From Micromonospora olivasterospora (GTDB lineage Bacteria; Actinomycetota; Actinomycetes; Mycobacteriales; Micromonosporaceae), in the NCBI RefSeq assembly GCF_007830265.1, contig NZ_VLKE01000001.1, forward strand, positions 6,014,001-6,078,000: 64,000 bases of DNA. Direction: 5' to 3'. The notes beneath the pieces are model-generated. The model saw only the letters and a list, made by a program, of their open reading frames with translations. It was not told the origin of the DNA and ran no database searches. Positions 25,446 through 37,114 of the stretch are shown here, piece after piece. The translations under genes were made by a program, and so were the position numbers. The stretch's first letter is position 1. Each line of letters starts with the position of its first letter.

Positions 25446-27029
25446 TCAGTGGATGAGGATGGGGCTCTTCCCCTGCTCCGCCTGCGGGTCGTCGGGCGTT
25501 TGCGACGGCTCGTTCCGGCGGGGCATGAGGAAGGCCGGGACGAACGTGACCAGCACGAGGGCGAGCGCCACCCAGAACGTGGTGGCGAACGAGTCGGCGG
25601 CGAAGTCGAGCCCCCGTTCGACGAGCCCCGGCGGGACCGGCACCTGCTGGGTCAGCTCCGGCTGCTGCTGGGCGGCGATGGCCAGGCCGGCCTCGGTGAG
25701 CGGCTTACCGCTCGGGTCCGTCACGCCGGGGATCGGCCGGGAGCCGTTCAGCTCGTTGGTGAGGATCACCGACATCAGCGCGGCGCCGACGGAACCACCG
25801 ATCTGCTGGAGGATGTTGACCAGCGTGGAGCCACGGGCCACCTCCTGGGGGTGCAGGGTCTTCAGCGCCGCGGTCATGATCGGCATCATGGTGGCGCCCA
25901 TGCCCAGACCCATGACGAACAGAGAACCGCACAGCAGCCAGTACGAGGTGTGCACGTCCACCTGGGTGAAGGCGAAGAACCCGAGGACGATCAGCACCAG
26001 CGCGAACGGCACCGTACGACCGACCGGCACCCGGTCGGCGAGCGTCCCGGCGAGCGGCATGGTGATCATGGCGCCGATGCCCTGCGGCGCGATGAGCAGG
26101 CCGGCGGCCAGCGTCGACTCACCGCGCACCTGGAGGAAGTAGCTGGGGAAGAGCAGCCCGGCGCCCATGAACGCGATGATGAACACGAACATGGTCACCG
26201 TCGCGATGGTGAGGTTGCGGTTGGCGAACAGCCGCAGGTCGACCAGCGGGTGCCGGGGCTTGAAGGAGTAGCGGACGAACGCCACCAGGAGCACGGCACC
26301 GACGAGCATGGGGGCCCACACCTTCGCGTCGGCGAAGGTGCCGACCTCGGGCAGCGAGGAGACGCCGTAGAGGAACAGGGCGAGGCCCGGCGACAGCATC
26401 AGCATGCCGAGGAAGTCGAACGACTCCGACGGCTCGGGGTTGTCCTTCGGCAGAGCCAGCTGGGCGTAGACGAGCGTGACGGCGCCGATGGGCAGGTTGA
26501 TCAGGAAGATCCAGTGCCAGCTCGCCGTGTCGATCAGCCAGCCGCCGAGGATCGGGCCGCCGATCGGCCCGAGCAACATCGGGATGCCGAGGACGGCCAT
26601 CAGGCGGCCGATCCGGTGCGGCCCGGCCGCCCGGGTCATGATCGTCATGCCGAGGGGCAACAGCATGCCGCCGCCGAGCCCCTGGAGGACGCGGTAGGCG
26701 ATGAGCTGCCCGATCGTGTCGGCGGTGGCGCACAGGCCGGACCCGATCGTGAACAGCGCGAGCGCGACCATGTAGAGGCGCTTCGTGCCGAACCGGTCGG
26801 CGGCCCACCCGCTGAGCGGGATCACCGTGGCAAGCGCGAGGGTGTAGGCGGTCATCGTCCACGCGACCCGGGCGTAGGACGCGTCGAACTCGGACTGGAA
26901 GGTCGGCAGCGCGACAGTCACCACCGTCACGTCGAGGATCGACATGATGGCGCCGAGGACGACCACCCCCGCCACCTTGAGGACCGCGGCGTCGAGCTTG
27001 TCCGCTGTCGCGGCAGGTTGTTGGGTCAC
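25446..27029 (-). CDS. MFS drug exporter, DHA2 (EmrB/QacA) family
   Basis: A 527-residue, 14-helix drug/proton antiporter. Motif A is LSGWAADRFGTKRLY, motif C is GIPMLLGPIGGPILGGWL, and the DHA2 motif D1 is in helix 1 (SILDVTVVTVALPTF). GTG at 27029 has AGGAG 8 nt upstream; a longer in-frame reading to 27128 adds only a non-hydrophobic stretch. No regulator is directly adjacent. Substrate is unknown; this subfamily exports lipophilic drugs, cations or antibiotics. Confidence 0.92.
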   Translation of the reverse strand: MTQQPAATADKLDAAVLKVAGVVVLGAIMSILDVTVVTVALPTFQSEFDASYARVAWTMTAYTLALATVIPLSGWAADRFGTKRLYMVALALFTIGSGLCATADTIGQLIAYRVLQGLGGGMLLPLGMTIMTRAAGPHRIGRLMAVLGIPMLLGPIGGPILGGWLIDTASWHWIFLINLPIGAVTLVYAQLALPKDNPEPSESFDFLGMLMLSPGLALFLYGVSSLPEVGTFADAKVWAPMLVGAVLLVAFVRYSFKPRHPLVDLRLFANRNLTIATVTMFVFIIAFMGAGLLFPSYFLQVRGESTLAAGLLIAPQGIGAMITMPLAGTLADRVPVGRTVPFALVLIVLGFFAFTQVDVHTSYWLLCGSLFVMGLGMGATMMPIMTAALKTLHPQEVARGSTLVNILQQIGGSVGAALMSVILTNELNGSRPIPGVTDPSGKPLTEAGLAIAAQQQPELTQQVPVPPGLVERGLDFAADSFATTFWVALALVLVTFVPAFLMPRRNEPSQTPDDPQAEQGKSPILIH

Positions 27030-27345
27030 GAAGAAGTCTCCTGGAATCGGTTCGGCCGGCGTGAGACGGGTGGCTGCGGCGTGCCGCGACCACGAGTCAC
27101 GAAAGATGTCGCCCGCGAGGGGCGACACTCGCGCAGCCTAACGACCGGCACCGACATTCCGCTGCGGATTACCGGCGGCCGTCGCACAGCCCACACCAAG
27201 ACATCGGCCCGGCACCCACCGAACCCGGCCTGGCCGGCCCCCTGACCGACGCGCACCGGCAGACCCCGTACGGTCTGCCGGCGGCGCCGCGGGAACACCG
27301 GCTCCAGCGGTCAACCGGCCGCCGTTCGACCAGGGGCCCGACGAC
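27030..27345. other. Intergenic region upstream of the MFS gene
   Basis: Holds the promoter side of the MFS exporter and a strong stem-loop at 27256-27281. No gene is recognised in it. Confidence 0.4.
27256..27281. terminator. Stem-loop downstream of the sialidase remnant
   Basis: CCGGCAGACC and GGTCTGCCGG form a perfect 10-bp stem with a CCGTAC loop, about 65 bp after the stop of the minus-strand sialidase fragment. Confidence 0.6.
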
Positions 27346-27531
27346 TCAGGCGGGCCGGTACCACCGGGCGGGCACGCGCAGGTGACGGATCGCCCGCCGG
27401 TGGCGGGTGAACGCGACGTGCACGTCACCCGCGGTGTCCACCACCATCGACGGGTAGCTCAGCTCGCGGTTGACCCCGTCGCGGGAGTTGTTCGACAGGG
27501 CGACCGCGTCGCGACGGCTCGGCGTGCCGGA
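27346..27531 (-). pseudogene. C-terminal remnant of a sialidase-like (BNR-repeat) enzyme
   Basis: The frame ending at the TGA at 27346 reads AVALSNNSRDGVNRELSYPS, MVVDTAGDVHVAFTRHRRAI and RHLRVPARWYRP. This is the characteristic last blade of exo-alpha-sialidase/BNR-repeat proteins (LSYPS-V-D-G-HVA-T-HRRAI-H). Upstream sequence in the same frame is unrelated, so about 90% of the gene is gone. The 425 bp beyond it, up to the TetR gene, holds no further gene. Confidence 0.6.
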
Positions 27532-27865
27532 GCCGCTGCCACCACGATCCCCAGCCGTCGTGGTCGTGGTGGTGCGGCCCATGGCCCTGGTCGCCGAGGT
27601 CGTGGGTGCCTGCGGACACCGAGCCTCCCCACGTGCTCCGGCGTGGCCACTCCCCGCCGGTTCCACGGCGGACGATACGTGCCCAACCTGCCGTGCGACA
27701 ACGCTGCGACTGCCAATGACCAGCGACAACACGCTTCGGGCAGCGGTTCACCCGCTGACCGTTGCCCGCCGCTCCTCGTCGTCGCGGTCGACGGGCCTCA
27801 CGCACGGCGTCGTGGCGTGGCCGGCTCCGGGTCGCCATGAGGGTGGGCAGGTTGTCGCGTACCGG

Positions 27866-27914
27866 TTGACAGCCGGAGCTAATCGCATTAGCTTTAAGGC
27901 TATGATGATTAGCC
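27866..27914 (+). promoter_or_regulatory. Promoter overlapped by TetR-type palindromes
   Basis: TTGACA at 27866-27871 is a consensus -35. With 17-bp spacing the -10 position falls at 27889. The palindrome GCTAAT-CGC-ATTAGC (27878-27892) covers the spacer and reaches the -10. A second one, GGCTA-tgatgat-TAGCC (27898-27914), follows. This is 43-80 bp upstream of the TetR ATG and fits autorepression. Confidence 0.65.
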
Positions 27915-27956
27915 AAATCGGCCGCCGGCCCCGACCCGGAGGCCGGGAGTGCGGTC

Positions 27957-28514
27957 ATGCCTAGGGCCGGGCTGTCCACCGCGGCCGTCGTCGACGCGGC
28001 CCTCGACGTCATCGACGACCGGGGCCTGGACGCCCTGACCCTGGCCGCCGTCGCCGAACGCACCGGAGTCGCCGCACCCTCGCTGTACAAGCACGTCGGC
28101 AGCCTCGCCCAACTGCGGACACTGATGGGCGCACGGATCATGGAAGAGCTGACCGAGCGCTTCACCGCCGCGTTGGTCGGCCGCAGCGGCGACGACGCGG
28201 TCGCCACCCTGATGCGCGCCTACCGTCGCTACGCGCTGGAACACCCGGCCCGCCACGCCGCGATGCCGCCGGATCCGCTGCACGACCCGGCCCTGGCGAG
28301 CGCCGGCCTGCGGCTGATCGAGGTCTTCCTCGCGGTGCTGCGCGGCTACGGGCTCGAAGGCGAGGCCGCCATCCACGCCACCCGCTGCCTGCGGTCGATC
28401 GCCCACGGCTTCTCCTCGATCGAGACGGCCGGCGGCTTCGGCCTGCCCGAGGACCTGGACACCACCCACGAGCAGCTGACCCACATGTTCATCGCAAGCC
28501 TGCCCCGCAGCTGA
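27957..28514 (+). CDS. TetR-family repressor with WHG-type C-terminal domain
   Basis: A 185-residue protein. The helix-turn-helix is LTLAAVAERTGVAAPSLYKH near residues 34-53. The C-terminal half (RYALEHPARHAAMPPDPLHD; HATRCLRSIAHGFSSIE) matches the WHG effector domain of TetR proteins. It is followed 19 bp later by a membrane protein gene it probably controls, and preceded by a promoter carrying palindromes. Confidence 0.88.
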   Translation: MPRAGLSTAAVVDAALDVIDDRGLDALTLAAVAERTGVAAPSLYKHVGSLAQLRTLMGARIMEELTERFTAALVGRSGDDAVATLMRAYRRYALEHPARHAAMPPDPLHDPALASAGLRLIEVFLAVLRGYGLEGEAAIHATRCLRSIAHGFSSIETAGGFGLPEDLDTTHEQLTHMFIASLPRS

Positions 28515-28533
28515 TCTAGTCACCGGAGAAACG

Positions 28534-29178
28534 ATGTCCCCCTCCCCCTCTCGCACCCGCCTCGGCGCCCTCGCCCTCGCCGTCGCCGGCGTCCTGTTCG
28601 CCCTCTACCCGGCGACCCGGCCGTGGCACGACGAATCCACGGTCGACGGCGCGACCCGGGCGATGAGTTCCGACTGGTGGGTCGCCTCGCACCTGTTCGC
28701 CATGATCGGCTTCATCCTGGTGACGCTGGGCCTGCTCGCCGTACGCGACGTGGTCAGGCACACCCGGGCCGAGCGGCTCGCCTTCACCGCCGTCGTGACC
28801 GGCTGGATCGGCGTGGGGCTGGTCCTGCCCTACTACGGCGCCGAGGACTTCGGCCTGCACGCCATCGCCGGCACGTCCGCCGCGGGTCAGCCCCTTGATC
28901 TGCTCGACGTGGTCGACACGGTCCGGTACAACCCGGTCGCGGTCACCACGTTCGGGATCGGTCTGATCGCGCTCGCGGTGTCGGCGGTCGTGATCGCCAT
29001 GGCGGTCTGGCGCTCGGGGGTGCTGCCGCGCCTCAGCGGTGTCCTCTTCGCGCTCGGCTTCGCCCTCTTCCTCCCGCAGTTCTACACACCCGCCGCCGTC
29101 CGGATCGCACACGGCCTGCTCGTCGCGGTCGGATCGGCCTGGCTCGCGCTGGCACTCTGGCGGTCGAGGCTCGACTGA
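28534..29178 (+). CDS. Six-helix membrane protein of unknown function
   Basis: A 214-residue integral membrane protein with about six hydrophobic helices (ALALAVAGVLFALYP; WVASHLFAMIGFILVTLGLLA; AFTAVVTGWIGVGLVLPYYG; VTTFGIGLIALAVSAVVIAM; LSGVLFALGFALFLPQFY; GLLVAVGSAWLALALW). GGAGA precedes the ATG. Coupled downstream of TetR; a role in stress or small-molecule response is only inferred. Confidence 0.75.
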   Translation: MSPSPSRTRLGALALAVAGVLFALYPATRPWHDESTVDGATRAMSSDWWVASHLFAMIGFILVTLGLLAVRDVVRHTRAERLAFTAVVTGWIGVGLVLPYYGAEDFGLHAIAGTSAAGQPLDLLDVVDTVRYNPVAVTTFGIGLIALAVSAVVIAMAVWRSGVLPRLSGVLFALGFALFLPQFYTPAAVRIAHGLLVAVGSAWLALALWRSRLD

Positions 29179-29221
29179 GCCCTCCCCCACAACGCTCTCG
29201 GCGACGCCGGAGACCGGTCGA

Positions 29222-29249
29222 GTGGTCGCTCCCCTGTCGTAGCGACCAC
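29222..29249. terminator. Stem-loop between convergent gene and pseudogene
   Basis: GTGGTCGCT and AGCGACCAC pair across a 10-nt loop, 43 bp after the membrane-protein stop. Confidence 0.55.
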
Positions 29250-29307
29250 GAACGTGCGGGCCAATGCTCCGGCCACGGGCACCACGGGCCGCCCCGCCGC
29301 CGGTGGC

Positions 29308-29790
29308 TCACCTCCGGCGGGGTCGCACGTCCTCCGCGGACGCCCCGCCGGACGGCACCCTGGACGACGCGCTGCCGCGCCACCAGTACAGGGGCTCGGG
29401 GCGGCCGGTGCTGCCGTACCGCAGCTTCAGCTCCACCTTCCCGGCGCGGGCGAGGTCGGCCAGGTAGCGCTGGGCGGTGGCGCGGGAGACGCCGACCAGG
29501 TCGGCGACCTCCACCGCGGTCACCGGCCGGCCGGCGTCGCGGATCGCGGCGAGCACCTGCTGCGCGGTGACCGACGACCGGCCCTTCGGCAGCGCCGCGG
29601 CCGGCGTGTCGTGCTGGTGCAGCAGCGCCATCGCCTGGTCGATCTCGGCCTGGCTGAGCTCGCGCTCCGCGCCGAGGCACTCACGATATCGGCGCTAGGC
29701 GACCAGCCGGTCGACCAGTTGCTGCGCGGTGAACGGTTTGAGGAGGTAGTTCAGCGCTCCGGCGCCCAGCGCGGCGGTGCTCGCGGCCGC
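29308..29790 (-). pseudogene. Response regulator (CitB/DcuR type), 5'-truncated with in-frame amber
   Basis: Reading on the minus strand, the end of a receiver domain (GALNYLLKPFTAQQLVDRLV) is followed by an in-frame TAG at 29695-29697. The same frame then continues through RRYRECLGAERELSQAEIDQ and a C-terminal winged helix (VTAQQVLAAIRDAG, EVADLVGVSRATAQRYLADL) ending with GSTGRPEPLYWW. This is the layout of citrate/malate-type two-component regulators. Homologues usually have Tyr at the stop position (TAC to TAG). The first ~90 residues, including the phospho-acceptor Asp, are absent. Without a partner kinase nearby this is a dead gene, although the C-terminal domain alone (ATG at 29631) could still be made. 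Confidence 0.72.
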
Positions 29791-29850
29791 CGTGCTGTTC
29801 GGCACCGTCTGAGGCCGTTGGTCGGCGGCCCTTCCGGGTACGCCGGGTGG

Positions 29851-30597
29851 ATGGCCGACCTGCTGGAGGACGGAGACATCTACTTCCTCTACCGACCCCG
29901 CGTCGCGGAGGAGCACGTCGACTCCCTGGACGAGGTGCAGCGGCTGCTGGTGGTGCTTCACCCGTGGCACGGGAGGCACCTGCGGCTGCTGGTGATCGGC
30001 CGGAAACGCCTGCCCGGCATCGAGGAACACGACCGCTTCTGGGCGTTCGTCGACGAGGTGGTGGACCGGCCGGAGCAGCTGCACGAGGCGCTGCGGGCGC
30101 GCGCGTACGGGACGCGGACCCGCGGCCGGCGGGAGCAGCCGCCGGCCCGACCCGCCGCCGAGGGCGCGTACGTGATCGCCCGGCACGACGACCACACCCA
30201 CCTCGCGTACCAGCTCGAACTCCCGCTGCGGCTCGGCGAGGCGCAGCACGACCTCAGCATCGAGCCGGAGGCGAGCTACATCGTCACGGTGAAGAACCCG
30301 CAGGCGCCCTCCCCGCCCGGGGTGGGGCTCCAGGCATCCCGCAGGGTCAACCTGCCGGCCGCGCTGCAGCGCAGGTTCCACGGTCGCCGCTTCGCCCCGC
30401 TCGACCCGCCGGGCTTCCTCGACCACCCCGGGACCGAACTCGTGCTCATCGGCGCAGCCCATGACGCCTCCGCGGAGCTACGGATCGACCTGGACGCCGA
30501 GGTCGACCGGGCGCAGCGGAGCACCGTCTTCGGGGACCTACGGATCGGCCGCCGGGAGCGGCCGGTCACCCCGCTCTTCGAAGGCGAGTGGGCCTGA
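29851..30597 (+). CDS. Conserved actinobacterial hypothetical protein
   Basis: A 248-residue soluble protein starting MADLLEDGDIYFLYRPRVAE, with an internal RLLVIGRKRLPGIEEHDRFW and HDDHTHLAYQLELPLRLGEA, then a region resembling a substrate-binding beta-domain (YIVTVKNPQAP, RFAPLDPPGFLDHPGTELVL). I recognise it as a recurrent actinobacterial protein of unknown role. No membrane segment or catalytic motif stands out. It starts right after the broken response-regulator gene, which runs in the opposite direction. Confidence 0.75.
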   Translation: MADLLEDGDIYFLYRPRVAEEHVDSLDEVQRLLVVLHPWHGRHLRLLVIGRKRLPGIEEHDRFWAFVDEVVDRPEQLHEALRARAYGTRTRGRREQPPARPAAEGAYVIARHDDHTHLAYQLELPLRLGEAQHDLSIEPEASYIVTVKNPQAPSPPGVGLQASRRVNLPAALQRRFHGRRFAPLDPPGFLDHPGTELVLIGAAHDASAELRIDLDAEVDRAQRSTVFGDLRIGRRERPVTPLFEGEWA

Positions 30598-30693
30598 CCG
30601 GCGCGCCTGGGTGACCGATGTCAGCAACCTGCGTACCTGGCGGATCCAGCGTCGGATCACCTGACCCTGCGAGGTCCCGGGGTCGTCGTCCTG

Positions 30694-31398
30694 TCAGGCC
30701 TGCCCGCGGGACGTCCACCCCTGGCGGTGGAGCCTGTCGAAGCCATCGAGCAGCAGGTCGAGGGCGAACTCGAACTCGAACTGGTCGTCGCAGCCGCCGC
30801 CCACGACCGACCCGTCGTCGTGGGCGGCGGCGGACGTGACTATCTCCGCGATGTGGGGGTACCTGCCGGCGAGGTCGCGGAACATGGTCGCCGCCAGCTC
30901 CGGGTCAGCGGGCAGCGGCGACCCGGGAAACAGTTCCTGGGTGAACCCCCACACCCGGCTGCCGAGAGCGTGCATCACGTGGTGGGTGAGGTCCGCGGAG
31001 AAACCGCCGGCCCGGAACATGCCGACGATCGAGTTCAGGTAGTCCAGGACGACCAGGGTGGGCCGCGGGCGGGACTCGATCACGCGCGAGGCCCAGGGGT
31101 GGCGTAGCAGCGCACGTCGCGCCGACAGGATGCGCCGGCGGATCGCCGGCTTCCAGTCGCTGCCGCCGGCCGGCGGATCGATCTCACCGACGATGACGTC
31201 GACCATGCCGTCGAGGAGTTCGTCCTTGTTGGCCACGTGCTTGTAGAGCGCCATCGGCACGACGCCCAGTTCCTGGGCGAGGTTGCGCATGCTCACCGCG
31301 TCGATGCCGTTGTCGTCGGCGAGCGCGACGGCGGCGCGCAGCACCCGGTCCCGGTTGAGTGGGGCCCGGCGCACACCGTCCGCCTGCAGCTGGGCCAT
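30694..31398 (-). CDS. TetR-family repressor (TetR_C type)
   Basis: A 234-residue protein: N-terminal RDRVLRAAVALADDNGIDAV and helix-turn-helix MRNLAQELGVVPMALYKHVA, then a tetracycline-repressor-type C-terminal domain (ALLRHPWASRVIESRPRP; FEFALDLLLDGFDRL). ATG at 31398 starts MAQLQADGVRR; the frame stays open upstream only through the operator region. It is divergent from a DUF2306 membrane gene, with two identical-core palindromes between them. Confidence 0.9.
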   Translation of the reverse strand: MAQLQADGVRRAPLNRDRVLRAAVALADDNGIDAVSMRNLAQELGVVPMALYKHVANKDELLDGMVDVIVGEIDPPAGGSDWKPAIRRRILSARRALLRHPWASRVIESRPRPTLVVLDYLNSIVGMFRAGGFSADLTHHVMHALGSRVWGFTQELFPGSPLPADPELAATMFRDLAGRYPHIAEIVTSAAAHDDGSVVGGGCDDQFEFEFALDLLLDGFDRLHRQGWTSRGQA

Positions 31399-31446
31399 GT
31401 TCGTCGCCTTCCCTTGAGCGGTCGCCAAACCGTACCCCCTCTTGAC

Positions 31447-31496
31447 GGTGTACGACGTACACCCTACTCTGACCGTTAGGTGTACGCCGTACACCT
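31447..31496. promoter_or_regulatory. Two near-identical TetR operators in divergent promoter
   Basis: GGTGTAC-GAC-GTACACC (31447-31463) and AGGTGTAC-GCC-GTACACCT (31478-31496) are perfect palindromes with the same half-site GGTGTAC. Their centres are 32 bp apart, about three helical turns. A -35-like TTGACG (31442-31447) abuts the first, so binding would block transcription to the DUF2306 gene, and probably also to the repressor itself. Confidence 0.8.
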
Positions 31497-31543
31497 CTCA
31501 CCGCCGCGTCGACGTGGCCACCCGGAAGAGGAAGGGATCTGCC

Positions 31544-32296
31544 ATGACCTCCCCGACCAAGCGAGAGTGGCTGGTGCCCGGTGGGTTGATACTGCTCAGC
31601 GCCGTTCCGGTGATCGCCGGCGCCGCCCGGCTCACGGAGCTCACCGGCGGCGCGACGGTCACGCCGGACAACGCCCGGTTCGTCGCCTCGCCGGCACCCG
31701 TGCTGGTGCACATCGTCGCCGCGAGCCTGTTCTGCCTCCTGGGCGCGTTCCAGTTCGCCCGCCGCCTCCGCCGCCGCAGACCCGGCTGGCACCGGATCGC
31801 CGGGCGACTGCTGATCCCCTGCGGGCTCGCCGCCGCGCTGTCGGGCCTGTGGATGACCGTGTTCTACCCCCGCCCACCCGCCGACGACGTGCTCCTGACC
31901 CCGATCCGGCTCGGCGCCGGCTCGGCGATGGCCTGCTGCATCGTTCTCGGCGTCGCGGCCGTCCGGCGCCGCGACATCCCGCGGCACCAGGCCTGGATGG
32001 CCCGCGGCTACGCCATCGGCCTCGGCGCGGGCACGCAGGTCCTGACCCACCTGCCCTGGATGCTGCTGGCCGGCCCGCCCAGCGGACACACCCGCGTACT
32101 GCTGGTGACCGCCGGCTGGGTGATCAACCTGGCCGTGGCGGAGTGGGCGCTGCGCAGGCGGCGGACCAAGCCGGGCCGCACCGCCGGAGAGCTCGCCGAG
32201 CCCTCGCCGGCCGCCCGGGCTGCCGCGAGGCCGCAGCAGCCGCCGGCACCGGCGACGTCGCTCGCGCGGACGCCCACCTCAGGCGGCAGTTTGTGA
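31544..32296 (+). CDS. DUF2306 membrane protein
   Basis: A 250-residue integral membrane protein with DUF2306 features: a helix pair after the N-terminus (LILLSAVPVIAGAARL), VHIVAASLFCLLGAFQFARR, HRIAGRLLIPCGLAAALSGL and RRRDIPRHQAWMARGYAIGL with conserved histidines. The last ~50 residues are a Pro/Ala-rich cytoplasmic tail. Function in the family is unknown. Regulated by the divergent TetR, judging from the operators. Confidence 0.82.
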   Translation: MTSPTKREWLVPGGLILLSAVPVIAGAARLTELTGGATVTPDNARFVASPAPVLVHIVAASLFCLLGAFQFARRLRRRRPGWHRIAGRLLIPCGLAAALSGLWMTVFYPRPPADDVLLTPIRLGAGSAMACCIVLGVAAVRRRDIPRHQAWMARGYAIGLGAGTQVLTHLPWMLLAGPPSGHTRVLLVTAGWVINLAVAEWALRRRRTKPGRTAGELAEPSPAARAAARPQQPPAPATSLARTPTSGGSL

Positions 32297-32355
32297 TCTA
32301 GGTCACCGACCGTCGCCGCGTCAGGCCACCGCCCGACCGCCCACGGCGCGCCCGA

Positions 32356-32392
32356 ACCGGCCGGACCTGCGACTCCCGCAGGTCCGGCCGGT
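32356..32392 (+). terminator. Perfect 16-bp stem-loop after the DUF2306 gene
   Basis: ACCGGCCGGACCTGCG pairs with CGCAGGTCCGGCCGGT around ACTCC, 60 bp after the stop. Confidence 0.75.
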
Positions 32393-32545
32393 CGCGTCCC
32401 GACGGCCCCGGCGCCGGCACGTCCGTCGCCGCCAGCCAAGGGGCGCCTGTCCTGTCGGTCACTACTGTTAGCGTTCGCTGCGTTGTCGATCGTGGCCGAT
32501 TCCTCACGAAATCTGGCTATTTTGCCACTGCGGAGGGTGTTCCTG

Positions 32546-33403
32546 ATGGGCTGGCTACCGGTGGGAGACTCGTACGAGATCTCTCTCGTGGACGGAAAGG
32601 TGGCAGCCCGGTCTGCCGGCCCGCAGGCCACCGGCCGTCCACTGTAGACCCTGCCGAAGGTGCTGCGGGACAACCCCGAGGTGGACCGGTTGCGCCAGCT
32701 CGCCCAGTGGCTGGATCGGCACGCCGCCGAGTGCCTGGCCCGGGTCGACGCCTGGGTGGTGTCCTCGCTGCCGGTGCCGACCGGGCTGCTGGCCCGGGTC
32801 TGGCCGGACCCGGCCTGGCAGGGCGCGCTGCGCGACCTCGTGGTGCTCGGGGACGACCCGGCCGAGCCGGGTTTCCTGCGGGACGTCACCGACGCCGGTG
32901 ACCTGCGCGTGGTCAACCTCGACGGGGAGACCGTCCGGCTCTCGCCGGCCAGCGCCACGCTGCCCCACCCGGTACGCCTGCCCGACCTGGCCGACCTGCG
33001 CGAGTTCGCCGACGAACTGGACGTCACCCAGCGGATCGAGCAACTGCACCGGGGCACCTGGGGCAAACCCACCGACCTGAGGGACCGGGACACCACCGTC
33101 ACCGACTTCCGCGGCACCACCGTCCCCAACCGGCTGGCCGCCCGGGCCGCCACGCTCGGCTTCCGGGTCTCCGGCTCCCAGGTCACGTGCCCGGTCTGGG
33201 AGGCCGGCCGCACGGTCGAGGCCGCCCTGCGGTTCGACGAGGACTACTGGGACTCCGAGGCGACCCTGGGCACCCTCTCCTGGCCGCTCGTGGACGGGCC
33301 GACGCTGCGGTTGATTAAGGTCGGGCCCGTGGCCTGGTCGGAAGGAATGCGAATGGCGACGGCCCTGTCCGGCGCCGTGACCGGAACGGGGAGAAAGGCG
33401 TGA
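32546..33403 (+). pseudogene. DUF4132-type protein with in-frame amber codon
   Basis: The frame begins with ATG at 32546 (MGWLPVGDSYEISLVDGKVA), hits TAG at 32645-32647, and continues in the same frame with TLPKVLRDNPEVDRLRQLAQ, RVWPDPAWQGALRDLVVLGD and CPVWEAGRTVEAALRFDEDY. Both sides belong together as the DUF4132-containing (MolR-like) family of actinomycetes, where this position is usually a residue such as Lys (AAG to TAG). Translation could restart downstream (ATG at 32660), giving a protein lacking ~38 residues. The stop at 33401-33403 overlaps a GTG of the next gene. Either recent inactivation or N-terminal shortening. Confidence 0.65.
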
Positions 33404-33417
33404 CCGGGAGGACGACG

Positions 33418-37114
<3,697 letters not shown>

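Noticed and set aside
27978..28514. Classical MFS regulator pairing of this TetR with the 25446 exporter
   Set aside because: The exporter points away and lies 0.9 kb off behind a pseudogene and a terminator; the membrane gene directly downstream of TetR is the better target.
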